Assembly (NCBI RefSeq): GCF_001469165.1
Contig: NZ_JABX01000009.1
Span: 100,780-164,779 of the forward strand
Reading direction: 5' to 3'
Length of the DNA stretch: 64,000 bases
Origin: Thiohalocapsa sp. ML1
GTDB taxonomy: Bacteria > Pseudomonadota > Gammaproteobacteria > Chromatiales > Chromatiaceae
The notes beneath the pieces are model-generated. The model was not told where the DNA came from. It worked only from the letters and a program-made list of their open reading frames with translations, and ran no database searches. A program made the translations under genes and the position numbers. This document shows, piece after piece, positions 10,298-19,603 of the stretch (position 1 is its first letter; the number at the start of each line of letters is the position of its first letter).

Positions 10298-11344
10298 GTG
10301 GCTGTTGCGGCGAGCGAGCTTGCGGCTGAACTGGGCCTGCGCTTGGTGGGGCAGGATGTCGTGCTGCGGCGGGTCGCCCCGCTCGGGGCCGCCGACGCGT
10401 CGAGCCTCAGCTACCTCGCCGACCGGCGCTACCGGTCTGCGCTGGCCGCAACCGGCGCCGCCGCGGTCATCGTGCTCCCGGAGGACGCCCCCCGACTCCC
10501 CTGCACCGGATTGCTGTCAGACAACCCGGAGCTCGCCTTCGCCGCGGCTGCGGCACGGCTCCATCCGCGCCCGCCCCGCGCACCCGGCATCGATCCGAGC
10601 GCGGTGGTCCATGCCGATGCCCACATCCATCCGAGCGTGTCCGTCGGTCCGCTCTGCGTCATCGAGGCGGGCGCCAACGTTGCGGCCGGGGTCGAGATCG
10701 GCCCACACTCTGTGGTCGGCAGCGGCGCGTCCATCGGTCGCGACAGCCGGCTCGTTGCGCGCGTCGTGCTCGCCGCGGGCAGCATCATCGGTGAGCGGGT
10801 TTTGCTGCACCCGGGGGCGGTGATCGGTCGCGACGGTTTCGGCTTCGCGAAGGACGGCGAGCGTTGGGTCCGCATTCCGCAGGTGGGCCGCGTGCGCATC
10901 GGCAATGACGTGGAGATCGGCGCCAATACAACGGTGGATCGCGGCGCCATCGAAGACACCGTGATTGCCGACGGCGTCAAGATCGACAACCTGGTTCAGA
11001 TCGGCCACAACGTCGTCGTGGGCGAGCACACGGCCATGGCCGCCTGCTCTGGCATCGCCGGCTCGACGCACATTGGCCGGCGCTGCACCTTCGCCGGCGC
11101 GGTGGGGGTGGCGGGGCATCTCGAGATCGGCGATGACGTGCACTTCACGGGCATGGCCATGGTGACCCGCTCCCAGACCGACCCCGGTGTCTACAGCAGC
11201 GGCATTCCCGCCATGCCGAATGCCGAGTGGCGCCGTGCCATCGTCCGGCTGCGCCGGCTCCATGGATTGGCCGAGCGCGTGCAGCGCCTAGAACGGGCGC
11301 TCGGTGATGCCGCCGACGACGCTGAAAGTACTGAATGTGGTTGA
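10298..11344 (+). CDS. lpxD: UDP-3-O-acylglucosamine N-acyltransferase
   Basis: Third step of lipid A synthesis (348 residues): adds a hydroxyacyl chain to the 2-amino group of UDP-3-O-acylglucosamine. It has an N-terminal uridine-binding domain (about residues 1-100), then a left-handed beta-helix of hexapeptide repeats with GRDGFGFA, the probable catalytic His region [10 protein letters not shown], and a C-terminal helix. A GTG start at 10298 is assumed. No strong Shine-Dalgarno is visible and the frame is open slightly upstream, so the exact start is uncertain. Confidence 0.93.
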   Translation: MAVAASELAAELGLRLVGQDVVLRRVAPLGAADASSLSYLADRRYRSALAATGAAAVIVLPEDAPRLPCTGLLSDNPELAFAAAAARLHPRPPRAPGIDPSAVVHADAHIHPSVSVGPLCVIEAGANVAAGVEIGPHSVVGSGASIGRDSRLVARVVLAAGSIIGERVLLHPGAVIGRDGFGFAKDGERWVRIPQVGRVRIGNDVEIGANTTVDRGAIEDTVIADGVKIDNLVQIGHNVVVGEHTAMAACSGIAGSTHIGRRCTFAGAVGVAGHLEIGDDVHFTGMAMVTRSQTDPGVYSSGIPAMPNAEWRRAIVRLRRLHGLAERVQRLERALGDAADDAESTECG

Positions 11345-11527
11345 CGACTGTGGCCGCGCCGCGCACGCTTATCTATCGCCCGCCCTCTGCTCCGGCCGCC
11401 TGCTAGGCGCCGACCCCGCCTGAGCCCATCACACGAACCGAGACCCGGACCATGTCGCCTTCGCCCTGCGTCGCCGCGCCGTTGCGCGGACCTCATTCTG
11501 TTCAATCGCCGAACGGAGGCCACGCAC

Positions 11528-12022
11528 ATGGAGGGTGATGCGACGCTATTGGCGCGGCAGGAGCCGCCGGAGGCACTTTTGACGACGATGGACATCCACA
11601 AGGTGCTGCGGCGACTGCCGCATCGCTATCCGTTTCTGTTGGTCGATCGGGTGCTCGAGTTCGAGGCGAACCGGCGTCTGCTCGGGCTCAAGAACGTCAG
11701 CATCAACGAGCCGTTCTTCACCGGCCATTTCCCGGCGCGGCCGGTGATGCCGGGCGTGCTGATTGTCGAGGCCATGGCCCAGGCGACGGGCCTGCTGGCC
11801 ATGGAATCGCGCCCCGAGGAGGTCGGCGAGAAGGCGCTCTATTACTTCGTCGGCATCGATAAGGCACGCTTCAAACACCCCGTGGAGCCAGGCGATCAGC
11901 TATTGCTTGAGGTGAACGTCCTGCACGTCAAGCGCGGCATCTGGAAGTTCGCCGGCGAGGCGAGGGTGGACGGCAAGATCGTGGCCACGGCCGAGATCAT
12001 GTGCACGGCGCGGGACTTCTGA
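11528..12022 (+). CDS. fabZ: 3-hydroxyacyl-[ACP] dehydratase FabZ
   Basis: Hot-dog-fold dehydratase of fatty acid elongation (164 residues). The core reads [13 protein letters not shown], then [20 protein letters not shown] with the catalytic His and the family Glu. I chose the ATG at 11528 because GGAGG precedes it at good spacing. The ATG at 11588 would give the usual shorter N-terminus. It lies 183 bp after lpxD; that gap shows no gene. Its position between lpxD and lpxA is conserved because both pathways draw on hydroxyacyl-ACP. Confidence 0.93.
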   Translation: MEGDATLLARQEPPEALLTTMDIHKVLRRLPHRYPFLLVDRVLEFEANRRLLGLKNVSINEPFFTGHFPARPVMPGVLIVEAMAQATGLLAMESRPEEVGEKALYYFVGIDKARFKHPVEPGDQLLLEVNVLHVKRGIWKFAGEARVDGKIVATAEIMCTARDF

Positions 12023-12025
12023 CCC

Positions 12026-12796
12026 TTGATCCATCCCACTGCCATCGTCGATGCCGCGGCGGAGATCGCGGCCGACGTCAAGATTGGTCCCTATACGATC
12101 ATCGGCCCCGGCGTGGTCATTGAGGCGGGCTGTGTCATCGGCCCGCACGCGGTGCTGCGCGGACAGACCCGCATCGGCGCCGGTACGCGGATCTTTCAGT
12201 TCGCATCCGTCGGCGAGGACCCGCAGGACAAGAAGTACGCAGGGGAGGAGACCGCACTCGTCATCGGACAGCGCAACGTCATTCGCGAGTATGCCACCGT
12301 GCATCGCGGTACGGCGCAGGACAAGGGCGAGACGCGTATCGGCGACGACAACCTGCTGATGGCCTATACCCATGTCGCCCATGACTGCGTCATCGGCAAT
12401 CACGTGATCATGGCGAATGCGGCCTCCCTCGGCGGCCATGTCGAGGTGCAGGACTGGGCCATCCTCGGCGGCTTCAGCATCGTGCACCAGTTCTGCCAGA
12501 TCGGCGCCCACAGCTTCAGCGCCATGGGCAGCGTCATCGCCAAGGACGTGCCGCCCTACGTCACCATCGGCGGACACCCGGCGGTGCCCCGCGGGATCAA
12601 CACCGAGGGGCTAAAACGCCGGCAGTTCTCGCCCGAGACCATCGCCGCGCTGCGCCGGGCGTACCGGCTGCTGTATCTCGGGAATCTGAGCCTGGTGGAC
12701 GCGGTCGCCAGTATCCGTGAGCTCGCCGAGTCCGAGCCGGAGCTCACGCGGTTCGCGGACTTCCTCGCCGACAGCAACCGCAGCATCGTGCGGTGA
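12026..12796 (+). CDS. lpxA: UDP-N-acetylglucosamine acyltransferase
   Basis: First lipid A enzyme (256 residues), transferring a hydroxyacyl group to UDP-GlcNAc. The left-handed beta-helix starts IHPTAIVDAAAEIA, and the catalytic segment MAYTHVAHDCVIGNH carries the active His. A C-terminal helical domain follows. The start is probably the TTG at 12026, three bases after the fabZ stop. The stop overlaps lpxB (GTGA). Confidence 0.94.
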   Translation: MIHPTAIVDAAAEIAADVKIGPYTIIGPGVVIEAGCVIGPHAVLRGQTRIGAGTRIFQFASVGEDPQDKKYAGEETALVIGQRNVIREYATVHRGTAQDKGETRIGDDNLLMAYTHVAHDCVIGNHVIMANAASLGGHVEVQDWAILGGFSIVHQFCQIGAHSFSAMGSVIAKDVPPYVTIGGHPAVPRGINTEGLKRRQFSPETIAALRRAYRLLYLGNLSLVDAVASIRELAESEPELTRFADFLADSNRSIVR

Positions 12797-13953
12797 CGGT
12801 CCGCATCGGCATCGTCGCCAACGAGCCCTCCGGCGACCTCCTCGGCGCCGCGCTGGTGCGGGCACTGCGGGAGCTCATGCCGGCGGCCAAGCTGGTCGGC
12901 GTCGCCGGCCCGCGCATGCAGGCCGCGGGCTGTCGCACGCTGATGCCGCAGGAGCGCCTGTCCGTCATGGGGCTGGTGGAGGTGCTGTCGGTGCTGCCGG
13001 ACCTGTTGCGCGCCCGCGCCGAGCTGGTCCGGCACTTCGCCGCCGAGCCGCCCGATGTCTTCATCGGCGTCGATGCGCCGGACTTCAACCTCGGCCTGGA
13101 GCGGCGCCTGCGGGCGCACGGCATCCCGACGGTGCACCTCGTGAGCCCGACGGTCTGGGCGTGGCGGCCGGGGCGGGTTGCCGCCATCCGCCGCGCCGTG
13201 GACCTGATGCTCTGCATCTTCCCGTTTGAGGAGGGTTTCTTGCGTGAGCATGGCGTTGCCGCGCACTACATCGGCCACCCGCTCGCCGACGAGATCCCGC
13301 TCGAAGATCAGGGGCAGGCGGCACGCGCGGAGCTGGGCTTCGCTGCCGCGGACACCGTCGTTGCCCTGCTGCCCGGCAGCCGGCGCAGCGAGGTGACGCG
13401 GCTCGCGGCGCCTTTGCTTGCGACCGCGCGCTGGGCCGCCGAGCGGCGGCCGGGGCTGTGCTTCGTCGCGCCGATGGTGAGCGATGGGCTGCGCGAGCTG
13501 TTCGCCGCCGAGCAGGCGCGCTCCGCCCCGGATCTGGCGCTCAAGCTTTGCACCGGGTGCAGCCGCAGCGCCATCGCCGCCGCGGACGTCGTCGTCACCG
13601 CCTCCGGCACCGCAACGCTCGAGACCTTGCTGTTGGGACGGCCGATGCTCGTGGCCTACAAGCTGCACGAGCTGACCTACCGGCTCGTCACCGCGCTCAG
13701 GCTCATCCAGGTGCCCTACGCGGCGATGGCGAACCTGCTGGCGGGCGAGGAGCTGGCGCCGGAGTTCTTGCAGCACCGCTGCGAGGCCGCACTGATGGGG
13801 CCGGCGCTGTTGGCCATGCTCGACGACGCACCGCGCCGCGCCGAGATCCGTGCGCGCTACGCGAGCATCCATGCGAGCCTGCGGCGGGATGCGGCGCGCA
13901 CCGGCGCACAGCGGATCGCGGAGCTGATCGCGGCTCGGCAGGCGGCGCGGTGA
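12793..13953 (+). CDS. lpxB: Lipid-A-disaccharide synthase
   Basis: GT19 glycosyltransferase that joins 2,3-diacylglucosamine 1-phosphate and its UDP form into the lipid A disaccharide (386 residues). The N-terminus reads [20 protein letters not shown]. The internal motifs [17 protein letters not shown] and LLPGSRRSE are family hallmarks. The GTG start at 12793 overlaps lpxA by four bases, and the stop shares one base with rnhB. Confidence 0.94.
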   Translation: MTVRIGIVANEPSGDLLGAALVRALRELMPAAKLVGVAGPRMQAAGCRTLMPQERLSVMGLVEVLSVLPDLLRARAELVRHFAAEPPDVFIGVDAPDFNLGLERRLRAHGIPTVHLVSPTVWAWRPGRVAAIRRAVDLMLCIFPFEEGFLREHGVAAHYIGHPLADEIPLEDQGQAARAELGFAAADTVVALLPGSRRSEVTRLAAPLLATARWAAERRPGLCFVAPMVSDGLRELFAAEQARSAPDLALKLCTGCSRSAIAAADVVVTASGTATLETLLLGRPMLVAYKLHELTYRLVTALRLIQVPYAAMANLLAGEELAPEFLQHRCEAALMGPALLAMLDDAPRRAEIRARYASIHASLRRDAARTGAQRIAELIAARQAAR

Positions 13954-14591
13954 TGGGCGGCGGGCGTTTAATCGCGGCCACCGCGCTGGTCGCTGGCATC
14001 GACGAGGCCGGCCGCGGCCCCCTCGCCGGGCCGGTGTATGCCGCGGCGGTGATCCTGCATCCCCGCCGCATGCCGTTCGGGCTCGATGACTCCAAGCGCC
14101 TGACCCCGGCCGCCCGCGAGGCACTCGTGCCCGAGATCGAAGCGGCGGCACAGGCCCATGCCGTCGCCTGGGCGAGCCCGGCTGAGATCGACGCGCTGAA
14201 CATCCTGCAGGCCACGCTGCTCGCCATGCGCCGCGCCGTGCTGGCCCTTAAGCTCACGCCCACCCTGGCGATCGTGGACGGCAACCGCTGCCCGCCAGGG
14301 CTGCCCTGCGCGGCCCGCGCCATCGTCGGCGGCGATGGCACGGAGCCCGCCATCTGCGCCGCCTCGGTGCTGGCCAAGGTCGCGCGGGATCGGGAGATGT
14401 GCCGGCTGGATCAGGCGCATCCGCAGTACGGCTTTGCGCAGCACAAGGGCTACGGCACGGCCGAGCACCTGGCTGCGCTGCGCGCCCACGGTCCCTGCGC
14501 CATCCACCGGCGGTCCTTCGCGCCGGTGCGTGCATTGCTGGGGCCGGCGGCGGATGGCGCGCCATCGCCGCACGCCGGCCTGCTGCGCTAA
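13953..14591 (+). CDS. rnhB: Ribonuclease HII
   Basis: Removes RNA, including single ribonucleotides, from RNA-DNA hybrids (212 residues). [20 protein letters not shown] holds the first catalytic Asp and Glu. DSKRL, IVDGNR and [12 protein letters not shown] follow as expected. The ATG at 13953 shares a base with the lpxB stop, which argues for coupling; the open frame upstream lies within lpxB. In many relatives dnaE comes next, but here the superoperon ends and repeats follow. Confidence 0.93.
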   Translation: MGGGRLIAATALVAGIDEAGRGPLAGPVYAAAVILHPRRMPFGLDDSKRLTPAAREALVPEIEAAAQAHAVAWASPAEIDALNILQATLLAMRRAVLALKLTPTLAIVDGNRCPPGLPCAARAIVGGDGTEPAICAASVLAKVARDREMCRLDQAHPQYGFAQHKGYGTAEHLAALRAHGPCAIHRRSFAPVRALLGPAADGAPSPHAGLLR

Positions 14592-14608
14592 CGGCCATGG
14601 CGACCAAC

Positions 14609-14680
14609 CTAGATTGCTTGACGGCGCCGAATGCTTGCAGATGAGTCAAGTTTCACTTCAACAAGGCGCTTGCAGGCAAA
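14609..14680. repeat. Dispersed ~70-bp repeat, copy 1
   Basis: This intergenic segment is nearly identical to 32211-32281. It starts CTAGATTGCTTGACGGCGCC and ends in TTGCAGGCAAAAGGGCC, running straight into a GGGCCGA heptamer array. The only clear difference between copies is a few bases after GTTTCAC. It contains two copies of CTTGCAG about 40 bases apart. No ORF is present. The two copies lie downstream of rnhB and serC, so they may act as 3'-end or mobile non-coding elements; function is unknown. Confidence 0.85.
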
Positions 14681-14722
14681 AGGGCCGAGGGCCGAGGCGG
14701 CATCCCTTGGCCCTCGGCCCTT
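14678..14722. repeat. Heptamer hairpin (GGGCCGA type), copy 1
   Basis: Two GGGCCGA units are followed after a short spacer by the complementary TTGGCCC/TCGGCCC units, so transcripts could fold into a strong stem. It lies between the convergent ends of rnhB and the reverse-strand YihY-like gene, where a bidirectional terminator would be useful. That role is inferred. It is one of seven similar elements in this window. Confidence 0.75.
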
Positions 14723-14745
14723 ACCCAGCAGCGGCCCCGACGCGC

Positions 14746-16113
14746 TCAGGCCGTATCGCCTGGGGCTTGATCCTCCAGCGCGGCCTCGACGGCGAGATCC
14801 TTCAGCGTCATCTCGCCGAACGCGGCATCGAGGGACTGCTGCATGTGTTGCTCGATCCTGGCAATGCTCGCGGCCACGGGCAGCGCCGCTGCCGCCACCG
14901 CGTCCTCACCGAAGCAGCGCACGTGGCGCATGAGATCGTGCACGCGCACCTGTTCCGGCGCCCGCGCCGGCACCAGCCGAGGCGGGTCCGTGGCGGTGGG
15001 TACGACGAAGCCGCCGTCGAGGAGCATGCCGACCAGCCTGCGCACGTTTGCGAGCGGCATGCCCACGGCATGGGCGAGGTCGTCTTCGGTAGCGCCCTCG
15101 ATGCCGGCGAAGTGGCGCTGGACGATACGCTGCATGAGCTGCAGCGCGACGCGCTCGCGCAGCCGGTTGCTGAGCCGAACATCGCGCTCGGGGCTCGCCA
15201 GGTATTCGGGGTACTGGACGTAGAACGCGATGTTGGCGCCGATGAGCACGATGAGCCACGCGATGTAGACCCAGATCATGAACAGAATGAGGATCGCCAG
15301 ACCCGAATAGATGGCCGCATAGCGCGTAGACCCGGCCATGAACTGCGCAAACAGGTTGCCCGCGGCGAGCCACAAGAGGCCACCGACCGAAGCACCCACC
15401 AGTGCCGGCACCAGCCGTACGCGCGTGTTCGGCACGAAGCTGTAGACGAAGGTGAAGGCCATGGTGATGAGCGCGTAGGGCACCAGCCGCTCCGCGCTTT
15501 GCAGCAGGAAGCCGAGCGGCTCAATGCTGGCGAGCCGCTCGACCAGGGCAGCGCTGCGCAGCGAGGCCGAGGTCGCGATGGCGGAGAAGAGCAGTACCGG
15601 ACCGACGAGCAGCACGCTCAGATAGCGGCTGAAGCGCTCGGCCAGCGGGCGCGGCTTGTCGATGCGCCAGGTCATGTTGAAGACCTGCTCGATTTTCGAG
15701 ATCAGCGCGATCACCGAGTAAAGCAGCACCGCGAGCCCGACGGCACCGAGCACGCGCACGTTGGTGTTGTCCACATAGCCGATGAGCCGCTCGGCGATCT
15801 CCTGCGCGCCGGCGCCCAACGGGTGCAGCGTCTGCAGCAGCAGCGGCTCGAGCTGGTTGTGCACGCCGAAGCCCTTCAGCACCGAAAAGCTCACCGCCAA
15901 CAGCGGCACCAGGCTCAGCAGCGTCGTGTAGACGAGGCTCATGGCCTCCAGCGACAGCCGCCCGGAGATCAGGTCGCGTCCGAGCGCATGGAACAACCGC
16001 AGCGCTGGCCGCACCTGCTGCTGCCAATGGGGCAGGGACGCCGGATCAGCCCAGAGCAGTTGCTCCCAGAGGCCCGCAACGTCGGGCACGGACGGGGGTC
16101 GAAGGGTCGCCAT
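14746..16113 (-). CDS. YihY/BrkB-family inner-membrane protein with C-terminal helical extension
   Basis: Multi-span membrane protein of the YihY (BrkB) family (455 residues). The family segments LSLEAMSLVYTTLLSLVPLL, ALISKIEQVFNMTWRI and LPALVGA-like VPALVGASVGGLLW are present. About six membrane segments occupy residues 50-290. The C-terminal 150 residues are soluble and look like a winged-helix-type domain (EDDLAHAVGMPLANVRRLVG). The transport role is not settled for the family. The start at 16113 has GAGG upstream. A second, truncated family member lies at 42476. Confidence 0.85.
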   Translation of the reverse strand: MATLRPPSVPDVAGLWEQLLWADPASLPHWQQQVRPALRLFHALGRDLISGRLSLEAMSLVYTTLLSLVPLLAVSFSVLKGFGVHNQLEPLLLQTLHPLGAGAQEIAERLIGYVDNTNVRVLGAVGLAVLLYSVIALISKIEQVFNMTWRIDKPRPLAERFSRYLSVLLVGPVLLFSAIATSASLRSAALVERLASIEPLGFLLQSAERLVPYALITMAFTFVYSFVPNTRVRLVPALVGASVGGLLWLAAGNLFAQFMAGSTRYAAIYSGLAILILFMIWVYIAWLIVLIGANIAFYVQYPEYLASPERDVRLSNRLRERVALQLMQRIVQRHFAGIEGATEDDLAHAVGMPLANVRRLVGMLLDGGFVVPTATDPPRLVPARAPEQVRVHDLMRHVRCFGEDAVAAAALPVAASIARIEQHMQQSLDAAFGEMTLKDLAVEAALEDQAPGDTA

Positions 16114-16169
16114 GTCAACCTCGCGGGCGTGTTCTACCCGCGTCTGTATCGCCTTGAGGAAGCTCTCGC

Positions 16170-16688
16170 GTGAAGCACTCTACCATTGCCACCCTGCTTC
16201 TCCTGCTGGTTGCGATCCGTTTCAACGTCGCCGCGCAGGCGGCGGAGCCGTTGCTGGATTCGATCCCGGAGCGCCCGCCCGCGCCGGCCTTCGAGCTGCT
16301 GGGTCCCGACGGCACCACCCACAGCCTGGCGGCCTTGCAGGGCAAGCCCGTCATTGTCAACTTCTGGGCCACCTGGTGCCCGCCGTGCCGGGCCGAGATG
16401 CCGTCCATGCAGCGCGCCTGGGAGCAGCTCAAGGACGATGGCGTGCTGCTCATCGCCATCAACGTCGGCGAGAGCAAGGCCGACATCGACGCCTTTCTCG
16501 CCGATGTGCCGGTGAGCTTCCCGCTGCCGATGGACGAGACCATGGGCGTGTCGCAGGCTTGGCCGATGAAGGGGCTGCCGACGACCTTTGTCGTCGACCC
16601 CGAGGGCCGGCTCGTCTACCGCGCCCAAGGCGAGCGGGAATGGGACGACCCGAAGCTCTTGGACCTCGTGCGGGCGTTGCGGCAGTAA
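16170..16688 (+). CDS. TlpA/ResA-like periplasmic thioredoxin
   Basis: Secreted thiol-disulfide oxidoreductase (172 residues). An N-terminal signal peptide ends near residue 25 (AQA/AE). The thioredoxin fold has VNFWATWCPPCRAEMP with the redox motif WCPPC at residues 69-73, and a cis-proline segment GLPTTFVVDPEGR. Such proteins reduce or oxidise periplasmic cysteines, often in cytochrome c maturation, but no such partner lies nearby. A GTG start at 16170 with GAGGA upstream is used. It is divergent from the YihY-like gene. Confidence 0.88.
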   Translation: MKHSTIATLLLLLVAIRFNVAAQAAEPLLDSIPERPPAPAFELLGPDGTTHSLAALQGKPVIVNFWATWCPPCRAEMPSMQRAWEQLKDDGVLLIAINVGESKADIDAFLADVPVSFPLPMDETMGVSQAWPMKGLPTTFVVDPEGRLVYRAQGEREWDDPKLLDLVRALRQ

Positions 16689-16757
16689 GTGACGATGCAA
16701 GAATGACCGGTACTGTCGTCAACTCGGTGAGCGCGGCGGAATCCGACATTGGGCTGC

Positions 16758-16801
16758 AAAAGGGCCGAGGGCCGAGGGCCAAGGGCGCTCGCCTCGGCCG
16801 T
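16758..16801. repeat. Heptamer hairpin (GGGCCGA type), copy 2
   Basis: It begins GCTGCAAAAGGGCCGAGGGC, with three GGGCCGA-type units and a partial complementary return (GCCTCGGCCG). It sits between the convergent TlpA-like and invertase genes. Part of the leader of the 70-bp repeat (GCAAAAGGGCC) is also present. A terminator-like role is inferred. Confidence 0.7.
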
Positions 16802-16839
16802 TGGCTCAGTAGTGGCAACGGTTTTCCCGGCAATCACCG

Positions 16840-18222
16840 TCAGCCGGCCGCCTCGCGCTGGTCCACGGCGCAGAACAGATCGAGCAGCGTCTCGTCCTCC
16901 GCGAGCTTGTGCCCCAGGATATAGCCCGCCGCGGACCAGACCTGGTTCAGGTGCGCGCGCCGGCCGATGAGGTTGCCGGCGCGCCCGTCGTAGTATTCCG
17001 GCCATTTCGCCTGCGGCAGGGCGCGGTCGGCGCCGTCGAGGGCGAGCTGCGCGAGGTCGCCGCGGCCCGTTTTCATTGCCGCGGCGACGAAGGCCCAGAT
17101 CAGCACCGGCCAGTTGCCGCCGTTGTGATAGGACCAGGGCACGTTCTTCGGATCGCTGCCGGTCATGAAGACCCATTCCTTGCCCGCCACGGCGGGATAC
17201 ACGAGCTTCGCCGGCATGTTGCCGATGAGGTCGTCCCAGCGGTCTTGGTAGAGCCGCATGATGCCTTGGCCCTCGCGCGGGCTGGTGATGCCGAAGATGA
17301 TGGCGAGCAGGTTGCCGAGTGCGAAGAAACGAAAGTCCATGCGCCCGGGGCCCAGATTGCCGACCAGATAGCCCGAGCGCGGCGGCAGCCAGTCCACGAC
17401 CCAGTCCGGGATGGACTCCGGGTAGATGTTCAGCATGTTGATGCTGCCGGAGCCGAACTCCTCGGTGCGGTAGCGGTGGATCTCGTTCAGGCGCTCCATA
17501 TCCAGCCAATAGAAGAGCTGGACATAGTTGCGCAGCATGTTCGTGCGCTTTTCGGCCAACGCCAGCAGGGTATGGGACTCGGGCGTATCGCGCAGCAGCT
17601 CGATGGCGCTGACCAGCATGCCGTAGAACAGCGATTGGATCTCCAGCGGGTGGCCATAGACGCCCATGCGCCGGTCGATCATGAACGACCCGTCCGGCAC
17701 CAGCAGCGTCGGAAAGACCTCGAATCCCTCCCGCAGCGTCAGCTCCAGCACGCCGCGCAGCGCCCGCTGCACCTCCGGCTCCGCGGCGAGTGCCTTGTCG
17801 CCGGTGGCGCGACAGTAGATGTTGAGCAAAATCACCCACCACATCATCGCGTCCACCGGCGCGACGCGGCCGATGGCGTGGTCGCCGAAGTCCGCGCGGA
17901 TGCGCTCCCGGCCCGTCTCGTCGGTGGTGACGCGGAAGCTCGCCGGCAGCACGGCGGGCTCGATCTGATGGCCGTGGATGCGCTGGTGCTGGCTGCGGAG
18001 CTTCAGCACCGTGCGCAGGAAGTTCCGCACGATGGCGGGCTGGCCGTCGGCGAGGAACACCAGCGCGGAGGGCACGAAGTCGCGCACGAAGCAGTCGTGA
18101 TAGTTCTCCGCCTCGGCACCATAGGTGGCGACGGCGGCGACGGTGCCCACCGGCTCGCCGCCGCAGGTCATGACGGAGCTGTGTAACAGCTCGTAGGCGG
18201 ATGCGAGGGCGTCTGCGTTCAA
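16840..18222 (-). CDS. GH100-type alkaline/neutral invertase
   Basis: Glycoside hydrolase resembling neutral invertases, which split sucrose to glucose and fructose in the cytoplasm (460 residues from the start chosen). Supporting segments are NYHDCFVRDFVPSALVFL, GRVAPVDAMMWWVILL, RRMGVYGHPLEIQSLFYG, FFALGNLLAI and VPWSYHNGGNWPVLIWAF. These form the alpha/alpha barrel core. I place the start at the TTG at 18222 (LNADALASAYELL), since the open frame beyond it is arginine/alanine-rich and overlaps the next gene. No transporter or sucrose synthase gene is adjacent. The family is best known from cyanobacteria and plants. Confidence 0.75.
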   Translation of the reverse strand: MNADALASAYELLHSSVMTCGGEPVGTVAAVATYGAEAENYHDCFVRDFVPSALVFLADGQPAIVRNFLRTVLKLRSQHQRIHGHQIEPAVLPASFRVTTDETGRERIRADFGDHAIGRVAPVDAMMWWVILLNIYCRATGDKALAAEPEVQRALRGVLELTLREGFEVFPTLLVPDGSFMIDRRMGVYGHPLEIQSLFYGMLVSAIELLRDTPESHTLLALAEKRTNMLRNYVQLFYWLDMERLNEIHRYRTEEFGSGSINMLNIYPESIPDWVVDWLPPRSGYLVGNLGPGRMDFRFFALGNLLAIIFGITSPREGQGIMRLYQDRWDDLIGNMPAKLVYPAVAGKEWVFMTGSDPKNVPWSYHNGGNWPVLIWAFVAAAMKTGRGDLAQLALDGADRALPQAKWPEYYDGRAGNLIGRRAHLNQVWSAAGYILGHKLAEDETLLDLFCAVDQREAAG

Positions 18223-18290
18223 AGCGCGGGCTCCGATTCTTCGATTGAGTGGGGCGACAGCGCGCGCTGCGGTTGTCCGCGCGGGTCTTG

Positions 18291-18689
18291 TCAGTCCAGC
18301 GCCTCGCCGATGAGGCGCTCGCTCAGCGAAAGCACGGCCAGGGTGAGGCCCAGCAGCGCGAGGGCAAGCAACAGATACCACAGCCGCGCAAGCTGCCGCC
18401 GGAGCCGGCCCCAGCCGTGCAGCTCCGCCGTCGGCGCCGGCGGCACGGCCGCGAAGGTATCGATGAACAGCCACGCGCAGAGGCACCAGAGTCCGCCGGC
18501 AATCGCCGGCATTAGCACGCCGTCGCCACTCTGCGGGTCGCCGAAGACCACGAGTGCCGTGGCCAGCGCAAAGAGCACGAGCCCCGCCGCGGCCAGTGCC
18601 GGCTTGAGCCCGCCGAGCCGCCGGGCAACGCCTTGCAGCCGATCGAGCATCTGCATCGCTCGGGTGCCGATGGAAGGGCGCGGGTGCAT
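18291..18689 (-). CDS. Small membrane protein, unknown function
   Basis: Protein of about 132 residues with three hydrophobic segments: LAAAGLVLFALATALVVFG, a GGLWCLCAWLFIDTF segment and a C-terminal YLLLALALLGLTLAVLSL. I do not recognise a family. The ATG at 18689 gives MHPRPSIG; a start at 18656 (MQMLDRLQG) is equally possible. It lies just upstream of the invertase on the same strand, so co-transcription is plausible. Confidence 0.5.
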   Translation of the reverse strand: MHPRPSIGTRAMQMLDRLQGVARRLGGLKPALAAAGLVLFALATALVVFGDPQSGDGVLMPAIAGGLWCLCAWLFIDTFAAVPPAPTAELHGWGRLRRQLARLWYLLLALALLGLTLAVLSLSERLIGEALD

Positions 18690-18769
18690 CGCCGGTCGAG
18701 ACTGACTCGCTTGAAGGGCTCTGAGGGGGCTGCGCGCCGAGGAACCCTCCTCGGCGAAGCCCTGGCTCG

Positions 18770-19021
18770 CTACGTGAAGAGCGGCACGTAAGCCGTCAGC
18801 GTCCGCTCCCGGAACCGCTTGCCGTTGATGCCGGCCGCGATCCGATCCGTGCCGGCGCGATCGAGCTGCGGCAGCTCCAGCACCGCCGCGACCTTGTCCG
18901 GGTCGCCCTCGCGGTTCAGCGTCACCTTGGGTGCCTCGGCGCCGCCGTCGCGCGCGAGCTGCTCGATCTCTTCGGCGCTGATGTCCGGCGGCAGGTTGCC
19001 GATCAAGATGCGGTGGGTCAT
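18770..19021 (-). CDS. RNA-recognition-motif (RRM) protein
   Basis: Single-domain RNA-binding protein (83 residues). RILIGNLPPDISAEEIEQL matches RNP2 and the first helix of an RRM. KVAAVLELP and GINGKRFRERTLTAYVPLF give the later strands. The usual aromatic RNP1 residues are weak, so the RNA contact surface may differ. Its start overlaps the stop of the secreted protein upstream (ATGA), so the two form an operon. The RNA target is unknown. Confidence 0.75.
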   Translation of the reverse strand: MTHRILIGNLPPDISAEEIEQLARDGGAEAPKVTLNREGDPDKVAAVLELPQLDRAGTDRIAAGINGKRFRERTLTAYVPLFT

Positions 19022-19467
19022 GGGGTGGGCCTCCGGTGGCTGGGTGGTGCGCTCGGATCATACGGCGTCAAGACCTCGAAGGGCAGGTAGCCTAGGTTGG
19101 CCGCCGCCGCGGCGTCCGCCGCGTCGATGCTGAAGACGTGGATCTCGCCGCTGGGTGCGCCGCAGACTTGGGCGTACATCCTGCCGTCACTCGTCGTCTC
19201 GGCCGCGTGCACGTCGATGCCGGCGGCGGTCAGCGCCTGCTGCATGTCGGCGAGCGGCGTGCCGCTGTCCGGCTCGCACTGAATACTGCCGGTGGGCTTG
19301 AAGACCTTGATCTCTGCTTCCTTGATCTCTGCTTCCTCGATCTCTGCCGCCTCGCCCGGGTCTTCCGCCGACGCCGAGACGGGCAGCGCGGCGATGCCGA
19401 GCAGCGCGACGAGCGCCACGACGGGCGCCGAGACGGGTACGGCGCGCAAGGAAGCGGGCTTCGACAT
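19018..19467 (-). CDS. Secreted protein, unknown function
   Basis: Protein of about 149 residues with a signal peptide (VVALVALLGIAALPVSASA/ED, cleavage near residue 30). A short acidic internal repeat, AEIEEAEIKEAEIK, is encoded by a 15-base tandem repeat (about 19311-19352). The rest (CEPDSGTPLADMQQALTAAG, then GEIHVFSIDAADAAAA) is not recognised as a family. It has two cysteines that could pair in the periplasm. It is coupled to the RRM gene by a four-base overlap. Confidence 0.6.
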   Translation of the reverse strand: MSKPASLRAVPVSAPVVALVALLGIAALPVSASAEDPGEAAEIEEAEIKEAEIKVFKPTGSIQCEPDSGTPLADMQQALTAAGIDVHAAETTSDGRMYAQVCGAPSGEIHVFSIDAADAAAAANLGYLPFEVLTPYDPSAPPSHRRPTP

Positions 19468-19603
19468 GGCAGTGATGCTCCGACCGATTGGGTTCGGTCG
19501 ATTGTAGCGAAGCGCCGCGCCCGCCGCGCCGGCCGGTTGCAATGCCCGCGGCCGGTCCAGATATCCCCGTCCATCGCAACGTTTCCGCTGCCCTGAGGCC
19601 CCC

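Noticed and set aside
18223..18486. N-terminal extension of the invertase frame.
   Set aside because: The extra 88 codons overlap the adjacent small membrane protein gene and have no family similarity.
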